Positions 40,855-52,597 of a stretch of DNA of 64,000 nucleotides are shown in pieces. The position numbers and the translations under genes were made by a program. A model generated the notes under the pieces. The model did not search any database. It was not told the DNA's origin and saw only the letters and a program-made list of their open reading frames with translations. Within the stretch, counting starts at the first letter, position 1. Each line of letters starts with the position of its first letter. Origin of the DNA: Penelope pileata. Lineage: Eukaryota; Chordata; Aves; Galliformes; Cracidae. Location of the stretch: the NCBI GenBank assembly GCA_013396635.1, contig WBMW01005466.1, positions 291,382 through 355,381 on the forward strand. The letters are read 5' to 3'.

Positions 40855-43800
40855 GGTCAGGATACTCGATGAACCAGATGTCTATCTGCAGCCTGATGCT
40901 ACCATGAAAACTATTGAGAAGAGGGAGTGGAGCATACACTTCATTTACTGTCCTTAGCAGTCATCTCTATGCAGTGTACGTGGCTTCTGAAGATCCTCTG
41001 TAAGACAAACAATTTTCCCCTCACTTTGTACTTAAGAGGCAGAACTCTGGATTTTTGAATTCCTCTTTCAGACTGCGTAACAACAGGCACAGGAATGCCC
41101 AATCTACAAATAGCTAAATTTGTTACTATACATGATCTGTACTCAAAATCCCACTCTTAGACATTTGCACTTCCCTGGATCAATTTCATTTTTTCTTTCA
41201 TACAGATGCACTATAATAGCATATCTATCAAATTTTTTAGATATCTATTCAAATTTCATTGCTTGCTATTTTTTTCCCTATGTCAAGAAGTTAAATACAT
41301 GGTCTAAAGGGGTTTCTACTATGAACCATGTGCTCAAGAACATTTACATATGAACTTCTAAGATTTCAAGCATGAAGGAAGAACAATTCATCCTTCATTC
41401 CTTAGAACAGTTCAAAGGAAATACACACCCATATTTCTAGCTGGACTTCCAAGCCTGCTGGCTTTGTCACAAACTAATGCCTAAAAACGTTCAGCATTTA
41501 GCACATTGACTCAGTTAACAACAAAAGTTAAAGTTAAAACAAGTGAGATTTTTAATTTATGCTGAGTCGGTTTGACAAGATCTATTTGCTGTGAATTTAT
41601 GGCAACCGTCAGTGATTACATTACTGAAAAAAAAATAGTTATTACATCTACTTCAGCTTTCCTAGAATTTTGCTGTGGGACAAGTCACGTAGACTTTAGT
41701 TATCCTTCTAGCTACTGTCACACTCATTTTTCTCTCCAAGCTCTTTGGAACTCAGGAGTGTTCTGGGATTTACTGGGAATCAGCAACATGAGTCCGAAAC
41801 ATTTCTTGGCCATCTCTCATTCCTTGATATATTACATCTGTCACCTACATAAACACATTTAAACATGTAACTAGACAACACAAGAGTGCCAAGGACTGCG
41901 AAGTGAATGACAGAAAGCTATAAAAAGGACTTTGTGTTTTTGCACAGTTATGAGAAATGACTGTAAACCTGTAAAGGGCTCACCATCAGCAGTAAGGGAA
42001 ATAAAAACCTAACAGGCCTGCAAGAGTCCTTATGCACTACAGATCATGACATTCAACTATTATTATAAAGATTATGATGACCAGCCTAAGTGATTACAGC
42101 CAAGGTTTAGGACCACAAGCTCCAGAGCAGCCAGTAACAATCTTATTAAATTTCCTGTCTAAAACTCTCTATTATGATTTGCAGATAGCAGAAAATACTT
42201 TTAATGAGAGATACAGCAGCCTGCATCTGTACAACACCATAGACTCTGTTAATCTTAAGGAAACTACCAAGATTTTTTTTAATTGGGAAAAACTTGGAAT
42301 TTTGGTAATAAATTTTGACTTTACATACTTATGAGAGAAGGGAATCATCTTAACCAGTAATAAAGAACTCTTTTTGTAGAGGAAAAAGTGATGGTAGATC
42401 AATCACAAAGACATAGATATCACTCACTGATATTTAATCTCAGTTCAATCAGAATCTCATAAACCAGAGGATGCCTAAATTTTGCAGTATTATATTCAAT
42501 CCACTATGTTTTGAGAGGGCAAGAAAGGAAAGAGGGAGTCATTATACAATTTCAGCCTTACATAATAAGCTTTCCATATGTTCTTTGGTCAAATTAATTT
42601 TAGTTTTGAGAAATAAAATGCCATTACATTTTTTTTCTGGCATAGAAATTAGTTAGGCAACATTTCAAATGTGTGGAATTGTTAAACATTTCAGAAAGCA
42701 CATCCTGTAACTATCCATACAAAGAATATTTGCATTTTAGCAAAACAAGAACAAGACAGAGGAGCTACATGCTAAAAATAATAAAATTATAAATAAAAAT
42801 AAGCACACTTTCTGGTTTATAATTACCATCATATTTATGTTACAGTTACAGCAATTCTTACATCTTCTACAGAAAAAATCAATATCATGCTCTAAAGAAA
42901 TTCTTAATTCAACAAAAATACTGGTAAACTACAGTCTGTACCAAAATTGCTTTTAAACTACTAAAAAAAAAAAATCAAAAAATGAATTCACTGAACATGG
43001 ACAACTTTATTATTATTTTTTTTTTATATTTATGCAAATATGTCTGGTGATCACATTATTTCAAGTTATCTCATACATAATAAATAATTTAAGACTGTTT
43101 ATAGACATCACCATTTTCTTCAACTCACCTTTTCTTTCTCTTTCTTGCTGCAAGACATTGCTGTATTACTCAACAATTATTCAACAATCTATTATATCAT
43201 CAGTTTGATTCTCTATTAACCTATTCATCAAATTTGGTGGGAAAGTTCTAGTCAAGTCTTTGCCCCCTTAGAATGTTGCAGGACCATATGGAAAACACAG
43301 CAGCATATTTCATAGCTCGAAACATGGTATTTCAGAACAGATATCCAACACTCAGCAAAAATCCTCCCATGAGCAATACACTGAAAGTTCCTTCACTGGC
43401 AAGAACAAAACGAAGCCATTAACTATACTTATTCTTGCTCTTTTTATCTTCCATATACAAAAACTGGTACCTAGATAACAAAGACAAATCTCAAGAGTTT
43501 AACCACCTGTAGTTTGAATTAATAGTGTAATATGGTACTGTATGAGTACTGAACAGATGTCAGACTTCACCTGCATCAATCCATTTCACTTGTTTCTACA
43601 ATTTGCTTTCATTTTCATCTTCTGATATAGCTATTTTAGGAGCATTTCAAACATAAGTGAAAAAAATACATTTTTAACTTTTGAATCAAGTGTAGTCTAT
43701 GCATTAGAAAGACCACCGTTGACTTTAAATACCAAAGGAACAGATAGGCAGTTTTGTTTAATGCAGAACTATTAGAAAAAATTAGTTTCCCTGAAATGGA

Positions 43801-43934
43801 AACCACAGAGCAAGGAAATGGTAGACAGAACCTCACAAGAACTGCCTCAGTGCCAGGAAAGGTGGAGTAGGAGAGTAAACCAGAAAAGACATTCTCCTCT
43901 AGAACATAAATAATGGAAGTACATATATTCCTTA

Positions 43935-45307
43935 ACAGGTCACTCTGAAAGTAAGGCCACCTGTTTCCATAGAAACTACAACAGATAAGAAGAGCACAAT
44001 AATACTATTTTTATAAGAAGAGCACAACCACAAAACACTATTTTTCAGCATAGCGACCACCATTAGCTATGCATTTTTGCCAGCAATGAACAAGAGCCTG
44101 TGTGCTGCGCTCAGAAAAGTCTGCACTAGCAAAGGTAACCCACTGCTTCACAGCTGCTATGACAGCATAGTTGCTATGAAAATGTTGCCCATGCAGTCCA
44201 CCTTCCAATGGCCTGAACAGATGGAAGCCAGAAGGTGCCAAATCCAGACTATATGGTGAGTGTGCTAGGACAGTCCAGCCAAAGTTGGCAACGTGCTCCA
44301 CGGTCTTCAAACTGGTATGGGGCCTGGCATTATAGTGCTGCAAAAGAAAGGTTGTCTTCTTCTCTGGCCTGATTCTGAAAGTCTGAGCCTTCGGCTTAGT
44401 CAGCATTGCAATGCTGTGGTCAGAGTTATGTTTTGTCCAGGTTCCAGGAAATCCAGAAGGATCACCCCTTTCCTATCCCAAAAGACAGTGCACATCACTT
44501 TACCTGCTGAGGGCTGCCTCTTGAATTTTTTCTTCAATGGGGAATTCACGTGTTGCCACTCCATGAATTGCTGTTTTGACTTTGGCTCATAGCAGTGACA
44601 CCATGTCTCATCACTGGTAATGATGTGATCCAGGAAACCACCACCTTCAGCCTTGTAACAATGATGCAATCCAGGAAACTGTCACCTTTATGATTCAGCC
44701 TCAAAATAGTTCAATACATCCCCACAAATGTGCATTTGGTGTTCTTTCTGTTCCTGTGTGAGCATTTGTGGGACCCATCTGGCACTAACTTTGCGGTATT
44801 CCAACATTGACACCATTGTTTCCAACACACAGAAGCTTATATTCAGCTCTGTGCACAGTTCCCAGGTTGTAATCTGCCAATATGTCCAGATGAGCTGATG
44901 GAGACACTTCATTTTGTGTTGCGGCAGCTGTACGTGGCTGCCCGGAACATGGCTTGTCTTTCATGTCACTGTCGTCACTGCTGAAATGCACCACCCACTG
45001 CCTCACTGTGCTCACATCCACTGTTTGGTCTCCAGAAACATTCAGCAAGCATCAATGAATGCCAATGGGTCCAATGTTTTCTTCATGGAGGAATTCTATT
45101 CCACACCTTTGTTTCATTCACACTTCCATGTCAGACACCATTTTGTCAGACTGCCCCTCTGCTGCCATCTCTCTCACAGCAACAAAATGGAATGGAATGG
45201 AATATTGGCAGGAAGATTCAGCCTCTACTGCCATACCACCGCATCTGCCTCTGATGTTGTGGGCCAACATAACAAACCGGGAGGCATTACTTTCGGATCA
45301 GGCCTCA
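43935..45307 (-). mobile_element. Mariner-type DNA transposon, inactive
   Basis: A 1373-bp element with imperfect terminal inverted repeats. The left end aggtcactctgaaagtaagg resembles the reverse complement of the right end (aggcctgatccgaaagtaatg). It is flanked by TA on both sides (43933-43934 and 45308-45309), as expected for mariner insertion. It encodes a broken transposase on the minus strand. Length and family agree with the avian mariner known as Galluhop/Mariner1_GG, though I have not compared it with a library. The left end contains a doubled ataagaagagcacaa motif near 43985-44025. Confidence 0.88.
44041..45160 (-). pseudogene. Mariner transposase pseudogene
   Basis: The frame is broken into at least four minus-strand pieces: about 45048-44785, 44912-44688, 44669-44400 and 44406-44038. 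The N-terminal part includes the helix-turn-helix region (VSTVRQWVVHFSSDDSDMKD). The catalytic core keeps the first acidic motif, ITSDETWCHCY. The usual HDNARPHT motif reads HYNARPHTS, so the second catalytic Asp is Tyr. The third motif reads LAPSGFHLF instead of LAPSDYHLF, so the third Asp is Gly. With frameshifts, stops and two of three catalytic residues lost, it cannot encode an active transposase. Confidence 0.88.
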
Positions 45308-46159
45308 TACAATAACTCCCTATAAACTGAGTGAATTACTGTGCATCTAATTCTCTGATTGGCCTAATAATTGTCTAGGTGTTTTTTTTTAGAGTGACAG
45401 ATATTAACATGCAAACATCTGCAAGCAGACTGTTCAGGTTATTTTGTCTAAATTCTGAATTAGCAAGCCAGGCAGATGCTATCTCACAATTTAACTAGTT
45501 GCAAAGAAGGTCTGTATTTTATGTAAGGAAATTAAGAAGAAAACACTTCTTCAAATATTAAAAGAAAATTGTTTTTTAAACAGCTCTATGGAAACAGATG
45601 TATATGGTTTTGAGTAACATTCCCTTTTGCTTACCATTCCATCTAATTGCAGCTTTTGTTCCCTCAGTAACTGACTTTCTCCATTATCATACTTCAATCT
45701 TTTTCTACTCAACTTATTTTTGTAATAAAACATGAAAATTTGAAATCATAAGAGGAAAATGAGCTCAATTTGTAAGTATAGACTACCTTGCTCTTTGTTA
45801 GGAAAAATATAAGAAAAAGGTAAGAAAAAACATGAAAAGGATAGATCTCCAAAGTATTTGGCAATGTTCTTTTTTGTTTGTTTCAGATTTCTATAAGCTC
45901 CCCAGCAGTTTGAGAAATACTGGATGGATTCCAAAATATGGTCAAGAATAGCACTTTTTTTTTCTTTTATATTTTTCTAATTTAAATTATATTTAAATTT
46001 TATAATTTTCAATTATGAATTTAAACATATTTTCCACTACCATAGGAAATATTAGTTCCTTCCAATATCATCTAAAATTAATTGTAATTTCTCTAAATTT
46101 TCTGCTTATGAAGGATTAGCCGGACAGTATGTATTTAGATATTGTAAAGGCTGACATAC

Positions 46160-46305
46160 CTTGTCACCTTCAGAGAAAGTTATTCCATCAATGGCCCTTT
46201 TCCAAGTAATCTCTGGGATAGGTTCTCCTTCCGCTTCACAGATGAGGGTAGCTTTCCCATTCTCAAATGTGGTTTCATTTTTAAGTTGTATTATTTGAGG
46301 CTGTA
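46160..46305 (-). CDS. NCAM2: NCAM2 exon, first half of Ig domain 4
   Basis: This 146-nt exon begins with TA, completing a Val codon, and reads [19 protein letters not shown], then the first Ig4 cysteine in [10 protein letters not shown] and the core tryptophan in PEITWKR. It ends in phase 0 after SEGDK. The acceptor is tttttaacag and the donor AAG|gtatgt. NET is a potential N-glycosylation site. The exon ends exactly where the homologous NCAM1 domain may take up the 10-residue VASE insert, so the 21.5-kb intron that follows is the positional counterpart of the VASE intron. It is bracketed by a 10.9-kb intron upstream and the 21.5-kb one downstream. The first mobile element upstream is a CR1 remnant about 0.4 kb away. 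Confidence 0.95.
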
Positions 46306-46425
46306 CTGTTAAAAATACAAACTACATTATTCATCTTGTATAAAGTGTCATCAAAATATTTTTAAATCACTTTTTTTCTTTTAAAAAAATTGCATTTGTA
46401 TTTATTTACTTAGGTTTAACACTAC

Positions 46426-46718
46426 TATGTGGAAGAGCAATCAACTTTTTTGACTTCAAGTTGCACAACAACCGTTTCTGTGTATTTGACAACCTGGATT
46501 CTTGCCTGAGGATGGCTGTCAACCCCAGGGCTGTCTGCTCCCTTGCTGCTGTACTGTGGGATGAGCCCCGACCAACGAGGCCCTTCTCTGGTGGCCCTGT
46601 CATTGTGCTTTGCTCCTGGCTCCCTGTCTGTTAGGGAGCAGGACACTTCAGGAATGAAGCAATGACTCAATAATGTTTCCACAGCAATCCTGAATCTGAG
46701 CAGGAGTGTAACAGTACA
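46426..46718. other. GC-rich segment of unknown origin
   Basis: About 290 bp, clearly richer in G+C than the intron, directly abutting the CR1 remnant that follows. A long minus-strand open frame (46425-47012) crosses both but has no recognisable domain. It is probably part of an unrecognised repeat. Confidence 0.35.
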
Positions 46719-47018
46719 GGCTAGGGGCCGACCAGCTGGAAAGGAGCTCTGCAAAGAGAGCCTATGGGAGGAGAGGACAAGAAGCAAAAGGCACAAATCG
46801 AAATAACATTTAAGAAGAGCAAAACTCCTTTTTACTGTGAAGAGTATTTGAAGACAAAAACAAGCCCAGGAGATTGTGGAGTCTTCACCCTTGAAGATAT
46901 TCAAATCCCAACTAGACACAGTCCTAACCAACCCGCTCTCGCTAACCCCACTCTGGGCCGTGGGGTACACTAGGTGATCTCCAGAGGTGCCCTCCTGATT
47001 CAGCCATTCCATGACTCA
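46719..47018 (+). mobile_element. CR1 retroposon fragment with internal deletions
   Basis: CR1 phrases occur in order on the plus strand: gggccgaccagctggaaagg, agaagcaaaaggcacaaat, tttttactgtgaagag, gtggagtcttcacccttgaag, gatattcaaatcccaactag and gtgatctccagaggtgccc, ending ccattccatgactc. Several internal stretches are missing. It is antisense to NCAM2 and lies about 0.4 kb upstream of the first Ig4 exon. Confidence 0.8.
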
Positions 47019-47081
47019 ACGAGAATGCGTTTGTCTTCAAAGACAAATTACTTGGAATAATACAGGATTATTAATATTTCT

Positions 47082-47672
47082 TGTGGTTTAGACCTGGTAG
47101 GCAGCGGAGCACCACACAGCTGCTCACTCATCCTCCCACCTTCACTCAGTGGGATGGAGAAGGTAATCGGAAAGGTAAAAGTAAAAAAAATTGTGGGTTG
47201 AGATAAAGACAGCTTACTAGGTAAGGCAAAAGCTGCATGCACAAGTGAAACAAAACAAAGATTTCATTCACCAGTTCCCATCCAGCTAGCAGATGTTTCG
47301 CCATTTCCAGGAAAGCAAAGCTCTATCATGCATAATGGTTACTTGCAAAGACAAATGCCCTAACTCAATGTTCCCTCTTTTGTATTTCCTTCCCCAACTT
47401 TTATTGCTGAGTACAACATCACGTGGTGTGAGACATCCCTTTATCCAGTTTAGGTCAGCTGTCCTGGTTGTGTTCCCTCCCAGTTCCTTGTGCACCCCCA
47501 GCTCCTTGCTGGCTGAGTAGTGTGAGAAGCAGAGAAGCCCGAGGCTCTGTGTAAGCACCTATCTGCAACAACTAAAATATTGGTATATTCTCACTACTCT
47601 CATCACAAATCGAAAATACAGCACCATGTGAGCCTCTATGAAGGAAATTAACTCTATCCCAGCCAAAATCAG
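47082..47672 (-). mobile_element. Solo LTR of an avian endogenous retrovirus (gene-sense)
   Basis: The plus strand begins tgtggtttagacctggtagg, then ctgctcactcatcctccca, aaattgtgggttgagataaa, tttcgccatttccaggaaag and gtgtaagcacctatctgcaac, continuing to aactctatcccagccaaaat. This is the reverse complement of a widespread avian LTR that I recognise. On the minus strand a TATA-like aataaaag lies near 47402, and a degraded polyadenylation region (gtctttatctc) near 47205. The far boundary (47672) is approximate. No internal viral genes are present. It is in the same orientation as NCAM2, so its promoter or polyA remnants would be in the sense direction. Confidence 0.75.
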
Positions 47673-48423
47673 GAAAATATTATCTACTACTGAGTTTAAC
47701 AAAATCTCCTGATAACAAACCTACTAACACAGTACTGCTATCAGCACTATTAAGAATTGAAAAGTCCTCTGATACAATATTCATCTTATTCACTGAGTAA
47801 ATTGGTGGAAAAATACATTATAAAATCTCCAGACGACATTTGCATTCTTCAGCTCGTCCCAGTTTATAGAAACTGCTGCAAAGCAATTACAGCTCTCAAG
47901 CTACACTGTGCCTTGATAGGTTATTTACATATGCAATACCATTTCTAGTTACATGTGAACACTTATTTAGAGAACTTTTCTGTACAATACCATACAAGAA
48001 CCCTGTTGCAGAATTATACATAGAATGTTACTCTCTTCCATGGCAGTTAAACACCTTTATAAAAATATGTTGGCATTATATATTCACTCATATATAACTG
48101 TTAATAAGCCTCTCCAAAACTTTGCAGATCAGATGGACGAGACACTCATCTCACTGGAAACTCTACTACATAATCCTGTAATAGGAATATAATTCAGTAT
48201 GTTTACATCCAAAAGCACTGAGCTAGGTTTGTATTAATAAATTTAATAGCATAGTTTCCATGCAGTTATCTTGACTTTTTCTTTTGATGAAGCACTACTG
48301 TATCATAGCCTATACGAAACAGAAAATAAGCAGTGAGGTAATGCATTTTCTAATGGGTTTACAGAAGTATACGTCATGTAGAAGATTAATACCAAGCTAC
48401 ATTCATGGATCAGAAGGCGAAAG

Positions 48424-48640
48424 AGCATCATTCAGGTTGGAAGGAACTCCAGGAGGTCATCTTACCCAACTTCTTGCTCAACACAGGGTCAACAAACCCT
48501 GTTCAGACCAGATTGCTCAGGGATTTCTTGAGAGCTATCTTAAAAAATAGAGAACAGGCTGCACAACCTTTCTCATCAGTCTGTTTCAGTGCCTGATTGT
48601 CTCATGGTAAATAATTTCTTTTTCTTTTTGCTTTTATCTT
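48424..48640 (-). mobile_element. CR1 retroposon 3'-end fragment
   Basis: The plus strand reads tcattcaggttggaaggaac, then ccaggaggtcatcttaccca, and later catggtaaataatttctttt. This is the reverse complement of a CR1 3' end, diverged and about 215 bp long. It is in sense with NCAM2. Confidence 0.75.
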
Positions 48641-49304
48641 ATCTCCTTTCTTCATTTTATGACCACTATTTAATTTATTACTAGTATCTCACAGATGCTG
48701 CATTCAGCAACACCACCAAAAATAATAAAACCAGGTTCAAACTGGCTATATCCAGACAGACCATCTCCCTCTTTTCTGTCCATTTTTACCACACCATTCT
48801 TGGTCTCATTTCTCATTCCTTATCTCTATAGTGATTCAATTGCTTGTGTACAGTCTTTTCACCCTTGGCTATTAGAAATAATCTCCTGTGTGTTTACTGC
48901 ATAGAGATGAAAAACAAGTAATATTTTCCCTAACAAAGTAGTGCAGTAATATCCTTCTTCATTAAGACACAATCTAAGGTGAGCAACATCGCACACAGTA
49001 AGAAAATATCCTGAGAGATCAGGGGCTCTAGAAACGTCAGCTGGACCCAGCTTTATTGGGTACAATAGGAGGTAGTAAACAAAGCATTATGGAAGGATAC
49101 CAATTTAGCTGAGAAAAGCTGCAACTCTCCTCCATGGCGTAACAAAGGATGCTACTTCAGCAAAATAAATAAAAAAGAATTTGAGATAATAGATAATCAT
49201 CATAGATAAACATCAAAATAACTTCAGTTGTTACTCTCACTTTTAGGATTGTTCAAATGCCTAAGAAATATTCTATCATGAGTAATTCAGATACTCTCTT
49301 TCTA

Positions 49305-49352
49305 TAGCCAGGAGATGTTTTCTGTCACAAGGAGAACCACATCTCCTGGCTA
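49305..49352. repeat. Perfect 14-bp inverted repeat with 20-nt loop
   Basis: The arms at 49305-49318 (tagccaggagatgt) and 49339-49352 (acatctcctggcta) are exact reverse complements with a 20-nt spacer. The hairpin would form in RNA from either strand. It is not part of a recognised transposon. Confidence 0.9.
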
Positions 49353-50146
49353 CAATATAATCAATTCATTTTTTCATTTGATATATCATCATCCCTAGAA
49401 ACAAGGAAAGAACTACGGCATATACATCACTCAGATGATAGCATCTTACATAATATTTTATGACAGAAATTTGCAAAATTTGACATTATTTTCATTAGAA
49501 CATGATTGTTTTCCCATATGTACTTGACAAACAATATGATTTTCTCCAGATGATGCATGTTCTAATGTATATAATTAAAACTCTTTATCTCTTTATCTTA
49601 GATTTATATCCTAAATTTCTTTAAAGTCTTCTTCAAATGGATTATTACAAGACAAAGTTTTAGCTTGACATTTTAGACATGAGATCTGACATTTAAAGGA
49701 ATAAGCACTCATTAATCATCAAATATATCTAGCTGACAGTTATTACTAGGAAGAAGAGAGTTGAAAAGGGAAAAGAATAGTATTAAATTGCTTAATTTTA
49801 ATAGGTCACAAGCTGTTGACTAATAGTTTTTATACTGTTTGGTTTAAAATTAAATTCTGGACATTAGAAAATATTAAAATACCTTTGCATAGATGTAAAA
49901 AACATTTATTCAAGAATGCAAAGACTACAGTTGACAGAAATAATGAAACTGATTTACTTTTTCAGTTCTTTATTTATTCTAAATTGAAAAGATCATTCAG
50001 AAGCTGCATTCGTATTTACTTGCGGTACTCTAGCAAATATCAAACAAATGAAAATAAAGGGACTTGGGATGTTGGTGCAGAAGACCTCCAGGTCTATGCC
50101 AGTTTCTTCAGTCAAAAATAATGAAATATTTTATTATAATCAAAGA

Positions 50147-50367
50147 ACCATAGAATATCCTGAGTTGGAAGGGACCCATGAGGATCATCAAGTCAAACTC
50201 CTGGCTACATACAGGACTACCTAACAATCAAACCTTTTGTCTGAGAGCATTGTCCAAATGCTTCTTGAACTTCAGCAGCTTGGGGCCATGACCACTGCTC
50301 TGGGCAGACCGTTCTAGTGCCTGACCACCCTCTCAGTGAAGAAACCTTTTCCTAATATCCAATCTGA
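50147..50367 (-). mobile_element. CR1 retroposon 3'-end fragment
   Basis: The plus strand starts accatagaatatcctgagtt, then ggaagggacccatgaggatc and aatgcttcttgaacttcag, the reverse complement of a CR1 tail. It ends at cctaatatccaatctg. It is in sense with NCAM2. Confidence 0.9.
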
Positions 50368-50494
50368 TAACAATGCACATAAATAATTGTTAACTGAATG
50401 ACCTGATTGAAATGAAAGAAGGTTTAAACATAGAAAGGAGTTATACTTGAGATTCATTAAAACGATTTTACTTAGAAGGCCATGGTACTGCCTT

Positions 50495-50602
50495 TGGACA
50501 TGGTTCTGGGCAACTTCCTCTAGGTACCTCTGTTTCAGCTGGGGACTTAGACCAGATGACCTCCAGAAATCTCTCCCAACCTCAACCATTCTATGATTCT
50601 AC
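50495..50602 (+). mobile_element. CR1 retroposon 3' tail
   Basis: The plus strand reads ggttctgggcaacttcctc, gaccagatgacctccagaa and ctcaaccattctatgattct, ending with the CR1 terminal repeat. Only about 108 bp remain. It is inverted relative to the copy 130 bp to its left. Confidence 0.85.
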
Positions 50603-51108
50603 TACAGATGTATTCTTGAAATATTAACAGAGTGAAGCTGTCAAATAAAGAAATAATATTTACTGGTTGAAAAGTTTGTTCTTTGAGCAGAGAAGTCTGG
50701 TCTTTAGTTCTCTACCACATTCTCAATAAATGAGTTTCTTTCAGATTTCTTCCTTATCTTCTCTGAATTGACTTCAAACATGGGGAGAATACCTTTTAAA
50801 CTGAAAGTTTATGCTGATTGCTGTGTACCCTACAGCCTCTCCCACAGACCTTAAGAGCATGGATAGCAATCTGAGGATCTAGATTTGTCATTTGCTGCTT
50901 ACAAATAATTTCTTGAAAAAGATACACAATTTAATGAATTCACAGAGTTCTTATATCATTGACAAAAGAAGTTCATCAGAGCTGGGAAACAGAAAAAATA
51001 GAAAGCTTGAGACAGCCCTGATTATGTCTCTAGAAAATAACTGCTGTAACCAGACAGCTATTAATACAAACATGGATTTGTTATCAACAGGCCTACTGTA
51101 TGTCTAAA

Positions 51109-52052
51109 TCACAGAATCGCAGGGGTTGGAAGGGACCTCTAGAGATCATTGAGACCAATCCCCCTGCCAAAGCACGTTCCCTATAGCAGGCTGCAGAGGT
51201 AGGCATCCAGATGGGTCTTGAATATCTCCAGAGGAGACTCTACAACCTCCCTGAGCAGCTTGTTGCAGTGCTCCGTCACCCTCACTGTGAAGAAGTTCTT
51301 ATTCCTATTTGTGTGGAACTTCCTATGGTCCAGTTTGCGGACATTTCCTCTTGTTCTGTCCCCACACACCACTGAAAACAGTCTGTCCTCGTCCCTTTGC
51401 CTCCGGCATTGTCTTATTTATAGACATTGATAAAATCTCTTCTCAGTCTTCTTTTCTCAAGGCTGAAAAGACCCAGGTCACTCAGCCTTTCCTCACAAGG
51501 GAGATGCTCCAGGCCCTCTAACATCTTTGTAGTCCTATGCTGGACTCTTTCCAGGAGATCGTCTTTCTTGTACTGGGGAGATCAGAAGTGGACACTACTC
51601 CAGGTGAGGCCTGATCAGAGCAGAGTAGAGGATCACCTCCCTCAATCTGCTGGCCACACCCTTTTTCATGCACCCCAGGATACCATTGGCCTTCTTGGCC
51701 ACCAGGGCACACTGCTGGCTCACAGCCAACCTGCTGTCCACCAGGACACCCAAGTCCTTCTCCACAGAGCTCATCTCCAGCAGGTCAGTCCATAACCTGT
51801 ACCGCTGTGTGCAGTTATTCCTCCCCAGGTGTAGGACGCTCACTTGCTCTTTCTGAACTTCATCAGCTTCCTCTCTGCCCAACTCTCCAGCCCATCCAGG
51901 TTTTTCTGAATGGCAGCACAGTCTTCTGGTGTGACAGCCGCTCCCTCCCAGCTTTGTATCATCAGCAAACTTGCTGAGGGTGGACTCTATCCCTTCACCC
52001 AGGTTACTGACGAAAATGTTGAACAAGACTGGACCCAGCACAAACCCCTGAG
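51109..52052 (-). mobile_element. CR1 retroposon, 3' portion with RT coding remnant
   Basis: A 944-bp 5'-truncated CR1. The 3' tip is at 51109 (tcacagaatcgcaggggttg on the plus strand). The upstream part still encodes the C-terminal side of the CR1 reverse transcriptase on the minus strand, at about 52041-51595. It carries the palm motif KFADDTKLGG, then [34 protein letters not shown] and ending LIRPHLE. The frame is interrupted: it leaves the family reading frame just after KLGG and returns before VLHLG. It is non-autonomous and in sense with NCAM2. Confidence 0.95.
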
Positions 52053-52597
52053 AAAATATCTTGATTAATATGACATGTGAGGAGTCTTACTCCTATGCTG
52101 TATTCCTGCACAGCCACATCTGAATCAGGTAGCAAAACTGCAATCCTGTCCTCCTAAAAATTGCTGGTACAATTTGAGTTTTGTAAGTAAGCTGGAGACC
52201 AACAAGGAAATACGTAAGAAATTGATTCCTGAAATTTCATTCCTATCATAAAATGAGTACATACATTAGGACTTCATTTACTGCATAATAAACATTGTTA
52301 CTACTTCACACTCAAAGTGATTTAAGACTTTTTTTTTTAATTAATTTATTTTTTTAAGAATTAGAGGTACTCTGCACAGGAAAGGTAAGGGGGGGAAAGA
52401 AAGAACACAGAAGATGTTTGACGCTGTATCTTTAATTGATGACTTGCACTTTGCAAAGCTGCAGTTGGTACCTGGGATGAGTAAGCGCAGATAGTTGCAT
52501 ACATAGATGCACAGTATTCCTCTTCTAGATATATCAGTAGATTTAAGCAAAGACTTCTCATATATGTATTTTATGGCACCTTAGAAAACAAAACATG

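Larger units (their letters stand above)
24625..46159 (-). other. NCAM2: NCAM2 intron inside Ig4 (VASE-equivalent position)
   Basis: A 21,535-nt phase-0 intron, the largest in the window. It splits Ig4 where NCAM1 carries the alternative VASE mini-exon. It contains a solo LTR (33908-34797), a CR1 tail (37366-37510), a probable ancient CR1 (40260-40700), a mariner-type transposon (43935-45307) and several simple repeats. The stretches 24700-33900 and 34800-37360 hold no element or exon I can name. I could not identify a VASE-like exon by eye. Confidence 0.85.

Noticed and set aside
44914..45325. Two plus-strand open frames of 88-133 codons
   Set aside because: They are antisense shadows of the mariner transposase remnant and its 5' end.
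46425..47012. 195-codon minus-strand open frame
   Set aside because: It runs antisense through a CR1 fragment and an unidentified GC-rich segment; no protein family is recognised.
51427..51795. 122-codon plus-strand open frame
   Set aside because: It is antisense to the CR1 reverse-transcriptase remnant.
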